NCBI RefSeq assembly: GCF_020386635.1
Contig: NZ_CP081942.1
Location: forward strand, 2,170,001-2,234,000
From: Pseudomonas sp. MM211
GTDB taxonomy: Bacteria; Pseudomonadota; Gammaproteobacteria; Pseudomonadales; Pseudomonadaceae
Direction of reading: 5' to 3'
Length of the DNA: 64,000 bases
In this document: piece after piece, positions 27,035 through 35,910 of the stretch
Layout: every line of letters begins with the position of its first letter
How positions within the stretch are numbered: the first letter of the stretch is position 1
Notes under the pieces: model-generated
The model's input: only the letters and a program-made list of their open reading frames with translations
What the model was told of the DNA's origin: nothing
The model's database searches: none
Position numbers and translations under genes: made by a program

Positions 27035-28465
27035 GTGCCTTCGAGCCTGTTCTGGTACGACTACGAAACCACCGGTATCGACCCACGCCGTGATCGGCCT
27101 CTCCAGGTCGCGGGTATCCGCACCGATGAGCAGCTCAACGAAATCGAAGCGCCGCTCAACCTCTACTGTCAGCCTAGCGACGACATCCTGCCGCATCCCG
27201 CCGCTTGCATGATTACCGGTATCGGCCCGGATCGATTGGCCAGTGACGGGCTAAGCGAAGCCGAATTCATGACCCGCGTGCATGCCGAAATGGCACGCCC
27301 TGGCACCTGCGGCGTGGGCTATAACAGCCTGCGTTTCGATGACGAGGTAACGCGCTACAGCCTGTATCGCAACTTCTTCGACCCCTATGCGCGGGAGTGG
27401 CAGGGCGGCAACAGCCGCTGGGATCTGATAGACATGATGCGAACCGCCTACGCATTGCGCCCGGAGGGCATCGAGTGGCCGCGCGACGAGGCGGGTGTCA
27501 GCCTCAAGCTTGAGCGGCTGACCGCCGCCAACGGCATCGAACATGGCCAGGCCCACGATGCGTTGTCCGATGTACGCGCGACTATTGCGCTGGCGCGCCT
27601 GGTGCGTGAGCGCCAGCCGAAACTCTACGAGTATCTCTATGGATTGCGTAGCAAGCAGCGGGTGCTCGATCAGATACGCCTGTTGCAGCCGCTGGTGCAC
27701 GTGTCCGGGCGCTTTGCCGGGGCACGTCATTATCTAGGAATCGTGCTACCGCTGGCCTGGCATCCGCGTAACCGCAATGCACTGATCGTCTGCGACCTGC
27801 ACCTCGATAGCACGCCGCTACTCAATGAAGATGGCGAAACGCTGCGTCGCCGGCTGTACACCCGCCGTGACGAGCTGGCCGAGGGGCAACTGCCGGTGCC
27901 ACTCAAGCTTATCCATATCAACCGTTGCCCGGTGGTTGCTCCCTTGAGTGTGCTACGCCCAGAGGATTGCCAGCGGCTGCAATTGGATAAAACCGATTAC
28001 GTAGCCCGTGCACAGCATCTGATCGATTGTCAGTCCGAGTGGCAGGACAAATTGTCGCAGGTCTATGAGGAAGAAAATTTTGCCGCCGGGATTGATCCGG
28101 AACAGCAGTTGTATGACGGCTTTATCGGAGATCGGGATCGACGACTTTGTGAACAAGTACGCAATTGCGATCCACAACAGCTAGGAACTCAGCGCTGGCC
28201 TTTCGATGATCATCGCTTACCTGAATTGCTGTTCCGTTATCGGGCCCGCAACTTTCCCATGACCTTGAATGATGAGGAACGGCGGCGCTGGCACAAATTC
28301 TGTCAGCAGCGCCTGAGCCAGTCTGAGTTCGGGGCACCTAATACGCTGGCGAGTTTCGAGACGGAAATGATGCAGTACCTGACCACCGCGACAGATGCTC
28401 AGCGAGTGATATTGCAGGGGTGGAGAGAGTATGCCGAGCGTTTGCGTCAGCGTTACACGCTGTAA
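27035..28465 (+). CDS. sbcB: exodeoxyribonuclease I
   Basis: ExoI digests single-stranded DNA 3' to 5' in recombination and mismatch repair. The 476-residue product has the DEDD exonuclease core, with FWYDYETTGIDPRRDRP near the N-terminus, GYNSLRFDDEVTRYSLYRNFFDPY, and HDALSDVRATIALARLV, followed by the ExoI-specific C-terminal SH3-like and helical domains. GTG 27035 is preceded by AGGAG at a good distance. It stands alone, with a convergent terminator shared with mvaT. Confidence 0.95.
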   Translation: MPSSLFWYDYETTGIDPRRDRPLQVAGIRTDEQLNEIEAPLNLYCQPSDDILPHPAACMITGIGPDRLASDGLSEAEFMTRVHAEMARPGTCGVGYNSLRFDDEVTRYSLYRNFFDPYAREWQGGNSRWDLIDMMRTAYALRPEGIEWPRDEAGVSLKLERLTAANGIEHGQAHDALSDVRATIALARLVRERQPKLYEYLYGLRSKQRVLDQIRLLQPLVHVSGRFAGARHYLGIVLPLAWHPRNRNALIVCDLHLDSTPLLNEDGETLRRRLYTRRDELAEGQLPVPLKLIHINRCPVVAPLSVLRPEDCQRLQLDKTDYVARAQHLIDCQSEWQDKLSQVYEEENFAAGIDPEQQLYDGFIGDRDRRLCEQVRNCDPQQLGTQRWPFDDHRLPELLFRYRARNFPMTLNDEERRRWHKFCQQRLSQSEFGAPNTLASFETEMMQYLTTATDAQRVILQGWREYAERLRQRYTL

Positions 28466-28572
28466 ACCCATAGGTGGGCAAGCAAAAGGCAAGAGGCGCG
28501 CGCCTCAAGGCACGCTGAGCTTGCGTTGCTCTGTTCATGGTGATTTTTTCTAAGCGATTAACTTAATAGCGC

Positions 28573-28609
28573 CCATAAAAAACGCCAGCAATGCTGGCGT
28601 TTTTTATGG
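28573..28609. terminator. bidirectional terminator between sbcB and mvaT
   Basis: A perfect 17-bp inverted repeat with a 3-nt loop (core GCCAGC/GCTGGC) flanked by A6 and T6 runs works in both directions between two convergent genes. Confidence 0.92.
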
Positions 28610-28630
28610 ACTCACCGCCCCGGCATGGCA

Positions 28631-29011
28631 TCAGCCCAGCAGGGTGACCCAGCTTTCAACGACGTCAGCGCCCCACTTGGCTTTCCACTCTTTCAGAGTC
28701 TTGTGGTTGCCACCTTTGGTTTCGATGACTTCGCCGGTATTCGGATTTTTGTACTGCTTAACTTTACGAGCACGCTTGGTGCCAGTTGTTGCAGCTTTGG
28801 CATTACGCGTAGTTTTGCCAGCTTTGGCATCCGGATCCAGCAGCGCGATGATGTCGCGCAGCGATTTCTGGTATTCGCCCATCAAGGTGCGCAGCTTGCC
28901 TTCGAATTCCAGTTCTTTCTTCAGTTTGTCGTCTTGCGACAGATTCTTCAGGCGTTCTTGCAGTTCTTTGATGTTTTCTTCAAGGCTGCGGTATTCAGTG
29001 ATCAGGGACAT
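28631..29011 (-). CDS. mvaT: MvaT-type H-NS-like xenogeneic silencer
   Basis: A 126-residue nucleoid protein. The N-terminal coiled-coil oligomerisation region (EEYRSLEENIKELQERL-like, residues 5-60) is followed by a basic linker (TRNAKAATTGTKRARKVK) and the AT-hook-like DNA-binding domain YKNPNTGEVIETKGGNHKTLKEWKAKWG. MvaT silences AT-rich and acquired DNA in Pseudomonas; the gene is diagnostic of the genus. ATG 29011 has AAGG upstream and matches the usual MSLI start. A perfect TATAAT lies in its promoter. Confidence 0.97.
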   Translation of the reverse strand: MSLITEYRSLEENIKELQERLKNLSQDDKLKKELEFEGKLRTLMGEYQKSLRDIIALLDPDAKAGKTTRNAKAATTGTKRARKVKQYKNPNTGEVIETKGGNHKTLKEWKAKWGADVVESWVTLLG

Positions 29012-29066
29012 GTGCTTACCTTTAATAATGCAGGGGGGTAGTGACCAAGTTTTGCTTATGGTAGAC

Positions 29067-29091
29067 ATCGGTTAATTATAAGTAAACCGAT
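29067..29091 (-). promoter_or_regulatory. mvaT promoter -10 inside a 7-bp inverted repeat
   Basis: On the minus strand TATAAT (29075-29080) is enclosed by ATCGGTT and AACCGAT arms (29067-29073 and 29085-29091). The predicted leader is about 55-60 nt. The arms could be an operator for autoregulation or for another regulator. Confidence 0.6.
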
Positions 29092-29350
29092 TTGTAGTAA
29101 AGAGACGCTGTCATACCAAAGTAGTTGCATTCGGCAACACCGATTTACTGTTTTAGTGGCACTTAAAAGTATGTGGGAATTAATCCCTTTTCGCCTGGGA
29201 TTGAACGCCTTATTACCGAGGCCAGCAGAGTTTTCTCTCCGCATCATGAGGCATGCCGGGCAAGGCAACGCAGTCAGGTTCGTCGGGATACTGCAGTTTT
29301 CCGTTAGTCTGGCTAAAATGCGCGCCTTCGCTATTTCTCTGGAGTTGTTC

Positions 29351-30202
29351 ATGCGCACTTTTCGGCTGGTCATCGCCTGCCCTGACCGTACCGGCATCGT
29401 TGCCAAGGTCAGTAACTTTCTGGCGACTTACAACGGCTGGATCACCGAGGCGAGCCACCACTCGGACACGCAGAGCGGCTGGTTCTTCATGCGTCATGAA
29501 ATTCGCGCTGATTCGTTGCCCTTCGATCTCGATGGCTTCAATCAGGCGTTCTCGCCGATCGCTCGGGAATTCTCCATGGAGTGGCGGATCACCGATTCGG
29601 CGCAGAAAAAGCGCGTGGTGCTGATGGCCAGCCGCGAGTCCCACTGCCTGGCCGACCTGCTGCATCGCTGGCACAGCAACGAACTCGACTGTGACATTCC
29701 CTGCGTGATCTCCAACCATGACGACCTGCGCAGCATGGTCGAGTGGCACGGCATTCCGTTCATTCATGTGCCGGTGGACCCGCAGAACAAGCAGCCGGCC
29801 TTCGATGAGGTCGCGCGCCTGGTTGAAGAAAACCGTGCCGATGCCATCGTGCTGGCCCGCTACATGCAAATCCTGCCGCCCAAATTGTGTCAGGACTATG
29901 CACAGCGGGTGATCAACATTCACCACAGCTTCCTGCCGTCGTTCGTAGGTGCCAAGCCTTACCACCAGGCCTCGCTACGAGGCGTCAAGCTGATTGGCGC
30001 GACGTCCCACTATGTGACCGAAGAGCTGGATGCCGGCCCGATCATCGAACAGGACGTGGTGCGCGTCAGCCATCGCGAGAGCATCGAAGAGATGGTGCGC
30101 CTCGGCAAGGACGTGGAAAAGATGGTGCTTTCCCGCGGTCTGCGCTATCACTTGGAAGATCGGGTACTGGTACACAACAACAAGACCGTTGTGTTCGACT
30201 GA
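29351..30202 (+). CDS. purU: formyltetrahydrofolate deformylase
   Basis: PurU hydrolyses 10-formyl-THF to THF and formate, balancing one-carbon units for purine and glycine metabolism. The 283-residue protein has an N-terminal ACT domain (MRTFRLVIACPDRTGIVAKVS) and a C-terminal formyl-transferase-like domain with SRESHCLADLLHRW, ARYMQILPP, INIHHSFLPSFVGAKPYHQA (catalytic Asn/His region) and GATSHYVTEELDAGPII. ATG 29351 follows GGAG; the frame stays open upstream but that part does not look coding. Confidence 0.95.
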   Translation: MRTFRLVIACPDRTGIVAKVSNFLATYNGWITEASHHSDTQSGWFFMRHEIRADSLPFDLDGFNQAFSPIAREFSMEWRITDSAQKKRVVLMASRESHCLADLLHRWHSNELDCDIPCVISNHDDLRSMVEWHGIPFIHVPVDPQNKQPAFDEVARLVEENRADAIVLARYMQILPPKLCQDYAQRVINIHHSFLPSFVGAKPYHQASLRGVKLIGATSHYVTEELDAGPIIEQDVVRVSHRESIEEMVRLGKDVEKMVLSRGLRYHLEDRVLVHNNKTVVFD

Positions 30203-30239
30203 TCCATTCGACCCGATGCTCGAATAAGGGAGTCCGTTC

Positions 30240-30662
30240 ATGCTCAAGTCCGTAAAAGTGCGTGATTACATGACCCGTCACTTGGTCACTTTCCATGCCG
30301 ACACCGATCTGTTCACGGCCATCAACCAATTGCTGGAGCACCGTATTTCCGGGGCGCCAGTGGTCGATGGTCAGGGTCGTCTGGTTGGCTTGTTGTCGGA
30401 GGGCGACTGCCTGCGCGGCATTCTTCAGGGGGCTTACTACGAGTCGACTGGCGGCACCATCAGTTCCTACATGACCACCAACGTCGAAACCACCTCGCCG
30501 GAAGCCGACATCATCGATGTGGCCGAGCGTTTCCTGAAAGGTCGTCGCCGACGTTTTCCGGTCGTGGAAGGTGGCAAGCTGGTCGGTCAGATCAGTCGTC
30601 ATGATGTGCTGCTGGCGGTGAAGGAGTTCGCTCAGCATGAACAGGGCCATCCGCGCGGCTGA
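30240..30662 (+). CDS. CBS-domain pair protein
   Basis: A 140-residue protein made almost entirely of two CBS motifs (about residues 8-60 and 73-130): VRDYMTRHLVTFHADTDLFTAINQLL and ISSYMTTNVETTSPEADIIDVAERF, each ending in a VVDGQGRLVGLLSEGD- or VVEGGKLVGQISRHD-type strand. CBS pairs bind adenosyl nucleotides and usually regulate a partner. It lies 37 bp after purU and 6 bp before a small gene, probably one transcript. The partner is unknown. Confidence 0.9.
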   Translation: MLKSVKVRDYMTRHLVTFHADTDLFTAINQLLEHRISGAPVVDGQGRLVGLLSEGDCLRGILQGAYYESTGGTISSYMTTNVETTSPEADIIDVAERFLKGRRRRFPVVEGGKLVGQISRHDVLLAVKEFAQHEQGHPRG

Positions 30663-30668
30663 TCTCCA

Positions 30669-30848
30669 ATGAGCGATGACGAGCCTCACCAGCCCGGTAC
30701 CGCAACGCCACCTCCCACTCTGGGTGAAGGTTGCGTGCGGCGTTATGATCCGCAGGCGTTGAGCGAAGAGGATGGCACCGAGTTCGAAGGTGCCGAGGCG
30801 TTATGGCAGCGCTTGCAGCGTGAGCGTGACGCTACGTCGGACAAGTAG
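30669..30848 (+). CDS. small acidic protein, function unknown
   Basis: A 59-codon frame (ATG 30669, TAG 30846-30848) starts 6 bp after the CBS gene and ends 14 bp before a strong terminator. The product is acidic and hydrophilic, with a Pro/Thr-rich start and a C-terminal helix (EALWQRLQRERDATSDK). The ribosome-binding site is weak. The tight spacing and terminator position argue that it is real. I recognise no family. Confidence 0.65.
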   Translation: MSDDEPHQPGTATPPPTLGEGCVRRYDPQALSEEDGTEFEGAEALWQRLQRERDATSDK

Positions 30849-30862
30849 GTCGGACATCGACG

Positions 30863-30889
30863 AAGAAGGGCGCCAATGGCGCCCTTCTT
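30863..30889. terminator. bidirectional terminator between the small acidic gene and the chemoreceptor gene
   Basis: Perfect 12-bp arms AAGAAGGGCGCC and GGCGCCCTTCTT with an AAT loop; the converging transcripts both end here. Confidence 0.85.
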
Positions 30890-30901
30890 GGTTTTCTGCG
30901 A

Positions 30902-32797
30902 TCAGATGCGGAAGCTGCCGACCAGGTGGGTCAGGCGAGCTGCCTGTTGCTCCAGATCCGCGCAGGCGCGCAGGGTGGCCTGGAGGTTTTCCACGCCTTC
31001 CTGATTGAGGGTGTTGATTTCGGTGATGTCCATGTTCAATGCCTCGATCACCGAGGTCTGCTCTTCCGTGGCGGTCGCCACCGACTGGTTCATGCCGTCG
31101 ATCTCACCAATCCGCGTGGTGACGCTGCCCAGTCGCTCGCCTGCCTGGTTGGCGACCGCCACGCTTTCCTCGCTGTAGCGCTGGCTCTCGGTCATGGTGG
31201 TGACCGATTCGCGGGAACCGATCTGCAGTTCCTCGATCATCTTCTCGATTTCCTGCGCCGACTCCTGGGTACGGTGGGCGAGGTTGCGCACCTCGTCGGC
31301 AACCACGGCGAAACCGCGACCCGCTTCACCGGCGCGTGCCGCTTCGATGGCGGCGTTGAGGGCGAGCAGGTTGGTCTGCTGGGAGATGCTCTTGATCACT
31401 TCGAGAATCTGCCCGATGTCGACGGTCTTGCCGTTGAGCATCTCGATCTTGGCGCGGGCGTCGATGACCTTGGTCGACAGCTCGGTCATGGATTTGATCG
31501 CCTGTTGCACCACCTTGCCGCCATCCTCGGCCTGCAGGCGGGCGTCCGACGCTTGATTGGAAGCATCCGCAGCGTTACGGGCGATCTCCTGGGCGGCGGC
31601 GCCAAGCTCGTTGATCGCCGCCGCGACGCTGTTGGTGCGGCTGGCCTGTTCGTCCGAATTGACGATGGACGAGTTGGACGCATTGACCACCAGTTTGGCG
31701 ACTTCGTTGACCTGGGCGGTGGCCGAGGACACCTCACGAATGGACGCGTGGATACGTTCGACGAAGCGGTTGAACGAGCTGGCCAGGGCGCCGAATTCGT
31801 CGTTGGACTGAATGGCCAGACGTTTGGTCAGGTCACCTTCGCCGCGGGCGATATCTTCCATGGCCTTGCCCATGGTGGTCAGCGGCTGCATCAGCACACG
31901 GATCAGCACGCTGAGCAATGCGATGATCAATGCCACTGCAATCAGCGTGGCGACGGCCGCCGACAGGCGGAATTCATTGAGCTCCGCGTAGGCCAGGTTC
32001 TTGTCGATGGACAAGCCGACATACCACTGCACATCGGGCAGACCCTTGACCGGGGCGAAGGTCAGCAGCCGATCCTGGCCATCCTGTGCAACCTCGGTCA
32101 GCTTGCTGTCGAGGCCGATGCTGGTGTTGGGGTAAAGGTCGCGCAGGTTCTTCATCACCAGGTCGGCCTGGGGGTGAACCAAGACGGTGCCGTCCTTGCT
32201 GACCAGGAAGGCGTAACCGAGATCACCCAGCTCGATGGAATTGATGATTTTCACCAACGTCTCCAGGCTGACATCGCCGCCGGTCATGCCGAACGCTTTG
32301 CCATCCGGGCCGCGGACTGGCGCGATTGGCGAAATCACCAGCGAGTTGGTGATCTGGTCGACGTAGGGGGCGGTGAGAATCGTGCGGTTGGCCTGGGCGG
32401 TGTCCTTGTACCAGGGACGTGTACGCGGGTCGTAGCCGGCGGCCATCTGCGTGGGCGGGCTGGAAAGGAAGCGTCCATCACTTTCCAGGCCAATATACGT
32501 GGAGAGAAACGCGCTCTTGTACACCGGACGGGAGATGACCTCCTGCAGGTTGCCTTCGGCAATCGCCAACTCCAGATTCTGGGCAAGACTCTCGACCAGC
32601 AGAATACGCCCCGACAGCCAGCTTTCGATGTTGCCTGCCGCAGCGTTACTGGCCTGGCTCAGGTTGTTCTGGAGTGCCTGCTGGATGCTGTTACGCTGGC
32701 GGCTGTCGTTATAAAGGCTGAACAAGGCAAAGGCGACCGTGACCACCAGGGTGGCGGCCAGCAGAATCTTGTGGCTGAACTGCAGGTTTCTCGTCAT
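30902..32797 (-). CDS. methyl-accepting chemotaxis protein with amino-acid dCache domain
   Basis: A 631-residue chemoreceptor with a membrane helix at about 10-30, a periplasmic dCache_1 domain (about 35-280), a second helix (about 282-303), HAMP (about 304-355) and a signalling domain whose tip includes [20 protein letters not shown]. The dCache domain carries the amino-acid-binding signature: Y122, R127, W129, Y130 (YDPRTRPWY), Y145 and D147 (YVD), and a distal Asp (GGDVS, about 175), as in PctA-type receptors. It is therefore predicted to sense amino acids. Monocistronic. Confidence 0.92.
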   Translation of the reverse strand: MTRNLQFSHKILLAATLVVTVAFALFSLYNDSRQRNSIQQALQNNLSQASNAAAGNIESWLSGRILLVESLAQNLELAIAEGNLQEVISRPVYKSAFLSTYIGLESDGRFLSSPPTQMAAGYDPRTRPWYKDTAQANRTILTAPYVDQITNSLVISPIAPVRGPDGKAFGMTGGDVSLETLVKIINSIELGDLGYAFLVSKDGTVLVHPQADLVMKNLRDLYPNTSIGLDSKLTEVAQDGQDRLLTFAPVKGLPDVQWYVGLSIDKNLAYAELNEFRLSAAVATLIAVALIIALLSVLIRVLMQPLTTMGKAMEDIARGEGDLTKRLAIQSNDEFGALASSFNRFVERIHASIREVSSATAQVNEVAKLVVNASNSSIVNSDEQASRTNSVAAAINELGAAAQEIARNAADASNQASDARLQAEDGGKVVQQAIKSMTELSTKVIDARAKIEMLNGKTVDIGQILEVIKSISQQTNLLALNAAIEAARAGEAGRGFAVVADEVRNLAHRTQESAQEIEKMIEELQIGSRESVTTMTESQRYSEESVAVANQAGERLGSVTTRIGEIDGMNQSVATATEEQTSVIEALNMDITEINTLNQEGVENLQATLRACADLEQQAARLTHLVGSFRI

Positions 32798-32951
32798 GGC
32801 ATCTTGCGTCCGGAAGTCACTGGAACCAGTCTTGGGGGCGTCGCCATCGGGCGAGTAGAGCGGGGTAGGCGATCAGCGAAGGCTGATCGGTCTTCGCATG
32901 GCGTTTATGTCGGCATTGAGGCCGCAAAGCTTTAATCCAGAGGACGGCATT

Positions 32952-34436
32952 ATGTCTTTGAGTCAGCAATTCGTTTTGGGCGCTGGTGGCGATGGCCAAG
33001 CGGTTGGCCAATCACTGCGTCTTGCCAATCGTCACGGTCTCATCGCCGGTGCCACGGGAACCGGTAAGACCGTAACCTTGCAGCGCCTGATCGAGAACTT
33101 CAGCGATGCCGGCGTGGCCGTGTTCGCTGCCGATGTAAAGGGCGACCTTTGTGGGCTCGGCGCTGCAGGGGCGCCGCAGGGCAAGATAGCCGAACGTATC
33201 GCCAGCATGCCCTGGCTGGCGCACAGCCCCAAGGCCTATCCAGTCAGCCTGTGGGATGTGCACGGGCAAAGCGGCCATCCGCTGCGTACCACCTTGAGTG
33301 AAATGGGCCCGCTGCTGCTCGGCGCGTTGCTGGAACTTACCGACAGTCAGCAGGCGGCGCTGTATGCGGCGTTCAAGGTGGCCGACCGTGAAGGCCTGTT
33401 GCTGCTCGACCTGAAGGATCTCAAGGCTTTGCTGACCCATCTCAGGGAGCAGCCGCAGGTGCTGGGCGCCGACAGCGCGTTGTTCACCAATACTTCCGCG
33501 CAGGCGCTGCTGCGCCGTCTGGCTAGCCTGGAACAACAGGGCGGCGATGCGCTCTTCGGCGAACCGGCGCTGCAGCTCGAAGACATCCTGCAGCCTGATC
33601 GAGACGGTCGCGGGCGTATTCACCTGCTCGATGCCAGTCGCCTGGTTCACGAAGCGCCCAAGGTCTATGCGACCTTTCTGCTGTGGCTGCTGGCCGAGTT
33701 GTTCGAGCAGTTGCCCGAGCGCGGTGATGCGGACAAACCGATTCTGGCGCTGTTTTTCGACGAGGCCCATCTGCTTTTCGCCGATACGCCGAAGGCTTTG
33801 CAGGCGCGGCTGGAGCAGGTCGTGCGGCTGATTCGTTCCAAGGGCGTGGGCGTGTATTTCGTCACCCAGTCGCCGGGAGATCTGCCGGACGATGTGCTGG
33901 CGCAACTGGGTTTGCGTATCCAGCACGGCCTGCGGGCGTTCACCACGCGGGAGCAGAAGGCGCTGCGCGCGGTGGCTGACGGGTTCCGGCCCAATCCGGC
34001 GTTCGACTGCCTGTCGGTGCTGACCGAGTTGGGGATCGGTGAGGCGCTGGTGGGTACGCTGGAGGACAAAGGCACGCCGGCGATGGTGCAGCGTGTCGCC
34101 ATCGCCCCGCCGCAATCGCGTATCGGGCCGCTGGAGGCAGGCGAGCGCGCAGACCTGATTCGCCAGTCGCCGCAGGCGGGGCGCTACGACAAGGCATTCG
34201 ACCGGGAGTCGGCCTACGAGATCCTGACCGCCCGTGCGACCCAGGCGAGCGAACAGGTTCAGGCGGGCAAGGCGCCGCCGTCCACGGTCAGCGTGGCTGG
34301 CGAGTTCCTCGGCGGGTTGGCTGGTCAGGCAATGAAAAGCGCCATGCGCCAAGTCGCCAATCAACTCGGTCGGCAACTGGTTCGCGGTGTGCTGGGGTCT
34401 TTGCTGGGTGGCAAGTCGACGTCGAAGCGACGCTGA
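32952..34436 (+). CDS. HerA-like helicase / DUF853 ATPase
   Basis: A 494-residue cytoplasmic ATPase of the YjgR/DUF853 type. Walker A GATGTGKT lies at 33-40 and Walker B LALFFDEAHLLF near 270, followed by RSKGVGVYFVTQSPGDLPD (sensor region) and FTTREQKALRAVADGFRPN. The C-terminal tail is Gly/Arg-rich. ATG 32952 follows AGAGG; an upstream in-frame ATG lacks a site. The role of the family is unsettled; HerA relatives translocate DNA. Transcribed alone. Confidence 0.9.
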   Translation: MSLSQQFVLGAGGDGQAVGQSLRLANRHGLIAGATGTGKTVTLQRLIENFSDAGVAVFAADVKGDLCGLGAAGAPQGKIAERIASMPWLAHSPKAYPVSLWDVHGQSGHPLRTTLSEMGPLLLGALLELTDSQQAALYAAFKVADREGLLLLDLKDLKALLTHLREQPQVLGADSALFTNTSAQALLRRLASLEQQGGDALFGEPALQLEDILQPDRDGRGRIHLLDASRLVHEAPKVYATFLLWLLAELFEQLPERGDADKPILALFFDEAHLLFADTPKALQARLEQVVRLIRSKGVGVYFVTQSPGDLPDDVLAQLGLRIQHGLRAFTTREQKALRAVADGFRPNPAFDCLSVLTELGIGEALVGTLEDKGTPAMVQRVAIAPPQSRIGPLEAGERADLIRQSPQAGRYDKAFDRESAYEILTARATQASEQVQAGKAPPSTVSVAGEFLGGLAGQAMKSAMRQVANQLGRQLVRGVLGSLLGGKSTSKRR

Positions 34437-34490
34437 GTGATGCACCGCCGGCGGCGTGCTCGAGCGCGCCAGCCGGCACCGGTCAGCTGG

Positions 34491-34721
34491 TCAGGCGCTT
34501 TCGGCTCTGGCTTCTTCCTTGCTGGACAAGTCTTTCTCGATCTTCTCGATTTCTTTATCGAATGCCTGATCAAGCAGGCTGGCTCGCTTGCGCCAAGGCT
34601 TGCGTTCCGGATCCGGTTGGGCGGCGTAAGTGATGACCTCTCCGCCGTATACATCCTTGTAACGCTGCGCCTGGCGCTCGAGTTCGGCGCGCAGTTCGTC
34701 TTTCGTCACGATAGTACCCAT
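34491..34721 (-). CDS. small charged protein, function unknown
   Basis: A 76-residue hydrophilic protein, mostly helical, rich in Glu, Lys and Arg (KDELRAELERQAQRYKDVYG, DKEIEKIEKDLSSKEEA). ATG 34721 is chosen because the codons upstream look non-coding, though no strong ribosome-binding site is present. It faces the HerA-like gene convergently, 54 bp away. I do not recognise a family. Confidence 0.65.
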   Translation of the reverse strand: MGTIVTKDELRAELERQAQRYKDVYGGEVITYAAQPDPERKPWRKRASLLDQAFDKEIEKIEKDLSSKEEARAESA

Positions 34722-34923
34722 GGTTTCTAATAAGAGAAGGGCGACAACGTAAGACCGGGCGGTCTTACTGATACGGTCGCCACATCTATTTGTAGCTGTT
34801 GCCCCTACTAAAGTTCCGGCTATTGGCGTCAAACGTAGTCGAAAGTCAGGGTGCAGCGGCTGATTATCGCCAAGGTGCAGCGAAAGTCCAGCAAAGCCGC
34901 CACGAGTTGTGACTCATATTGCA

Positions 34924-35796
34924 TCAAGCTAGCGTTCGGTACTGCAGGCTGAACGTCAGGCTGTGGCTCTGCCCCTTGTCCAGCAGCACCAGTCCGGGCC
35001 TGCCTGGCAGGTGATGAGCGTTGACCGGGTGGCTGACTGGCTCGAAGCAGAAGAACGGCTTTTGCTCCGGGCAGAACAGTAGATACAGATCGCTGCCCGT
35101 GGCGCTGATCTCCAGGCTGTAGCCGGCGTCGGGCTGCAGGATGCGAGCCTGGCCGTTCCAGTCGACAAAGGCGTTGTCGGTATGTTGGGCCGGCAGATCA
35201 TGCTCGTCGTTGAAGTCCCAATGTTCCGGCAGTTCGCTCAATTGCGTCGGCAGGCTGTTCGCGTCGCAATTCCAGACCTGCCCGGCACGCGCCTGCAGGC
35301 GGGTAGCGGGCGTACGCGGGAAATACGGATGCAGCCCCAGGCCGTGCCACATTGGCGCGTCGGCCATGTGAGTGACTTGCAGGTGGATGTCCAGGCGGCC
35401 TTCGTGCAGACGGATGTGCTGCTCTGCGATATAGGCGAACGGTGTCTGGCTTTCCAGGCGCAGCAGTGCCGAATCTTCACTGTGCTCCACTACTTGCCAG
35501 GGCTGCTGCCAGGCGCTGCCGTGGATCGGCAGTGGCGAGTTGTCGGCATTGGCCTCCAGCGCGAGCCAGCCTTGCGGATTGTCGAAGCCGCCATCGGTAA
35601 TGCGGTTCGACCATGGCGCCAGCGGGTAGCAGCCAAGCTGGCGAGGGGTGCCGGCCTGCAGGGCTTGTTCGTCGCTATGGCGTAGCAAGGGCTGCCCCCC
35701 GTCCTTGACCGTCCAGTTGGCGATGCTGCCACCGGTTCGAGGAGCCAGAGTGAGGCGTGTGAAGCGATCCTGCAGATGCAATGTGTCGAGCGGCAT
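34924..35796 (-). CDS. aldose 1-epimerase family protein
   Basis: A 290-residue galactose-mutarotase-like protein. Family features include LAPWSNRITDGGFD, IHGSAWQQPW with a candidate catalytic His, GLGLHPYFPRTP with the second conserved His, and CFEPVSHPVNAHHLPGRPG with the conserved Glu. Such enzymes interconvert alpha and beta anomers of hexoses or hexuronates. It is divergent from the FadR-type regulator and at the edge of the uronate island, so a uronate is a plausible substrate (inference). Confidence 0.87.
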   Translation of the reverse strand: MPLDTLHLQDRFTRLTLAPRTGGSIANWTVKDGGQPLLRHSDEQALQAGTPRQLGCYPLAPWSNRITDGGFDNPQGWLALEANADNSPLPIHGSAWQQPWQVVEHSEDSALLRLESQTPFAYIAEQHIRLHEGRLDIHLQVTHMADAPMWHGLGLHPYFPRTPATRLQARAGQVWNCDANSLPTQLSELPEHWDFNDEHDLPAQHTDNAFVDWNGQARILQPDAGYSLEISATGSDLYLLFCPEQKPFFCFEPVSHPVNAHHLPGRPGLVLLDKGQSHSLTFSLQYRTLA

Positions 35797-35853
35797 AGTG
35801 CGGTACCTGTGCAGTTAACGAGTCATTTGCCGGAGATAAACGAAGAACGTGTC

Positions 35854-35863
35854 ATCATACAAC
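35854..35863 (-). promoter_or_regulatory. candidate GntR operator, site 1 (GTTGTATGAT)
   Basis: One of five matches in the island to GTYGTAYGAY. It lies between the aldose epimerase and FadR-type regulator genes, 48 bp before the regulator start, which suggests autoregulation. Confidence 0.5.
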
Positions 35864-35910
35864 CGCCTGATATATGATGCAGTTTGCCCATCCAGACGAT
35901 ATTGATTGCT

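Noticed and set aside
30926..32935. 669-codon open frame on the + strand across the chemoreceptor gene
   Set aside because: It is antisense to a gene with clear dCache, HAMP and signalling domains. The translation is Gly/Asp/Leu/His-rich without any family motif, as expected from high-GC codon bias.
33012..34445. 477-codon frame antisense to the HerA-like ATPase
   Set aside because: Arg/Gln/His-rich low-complexity translation opposite a well-supported ATPase.
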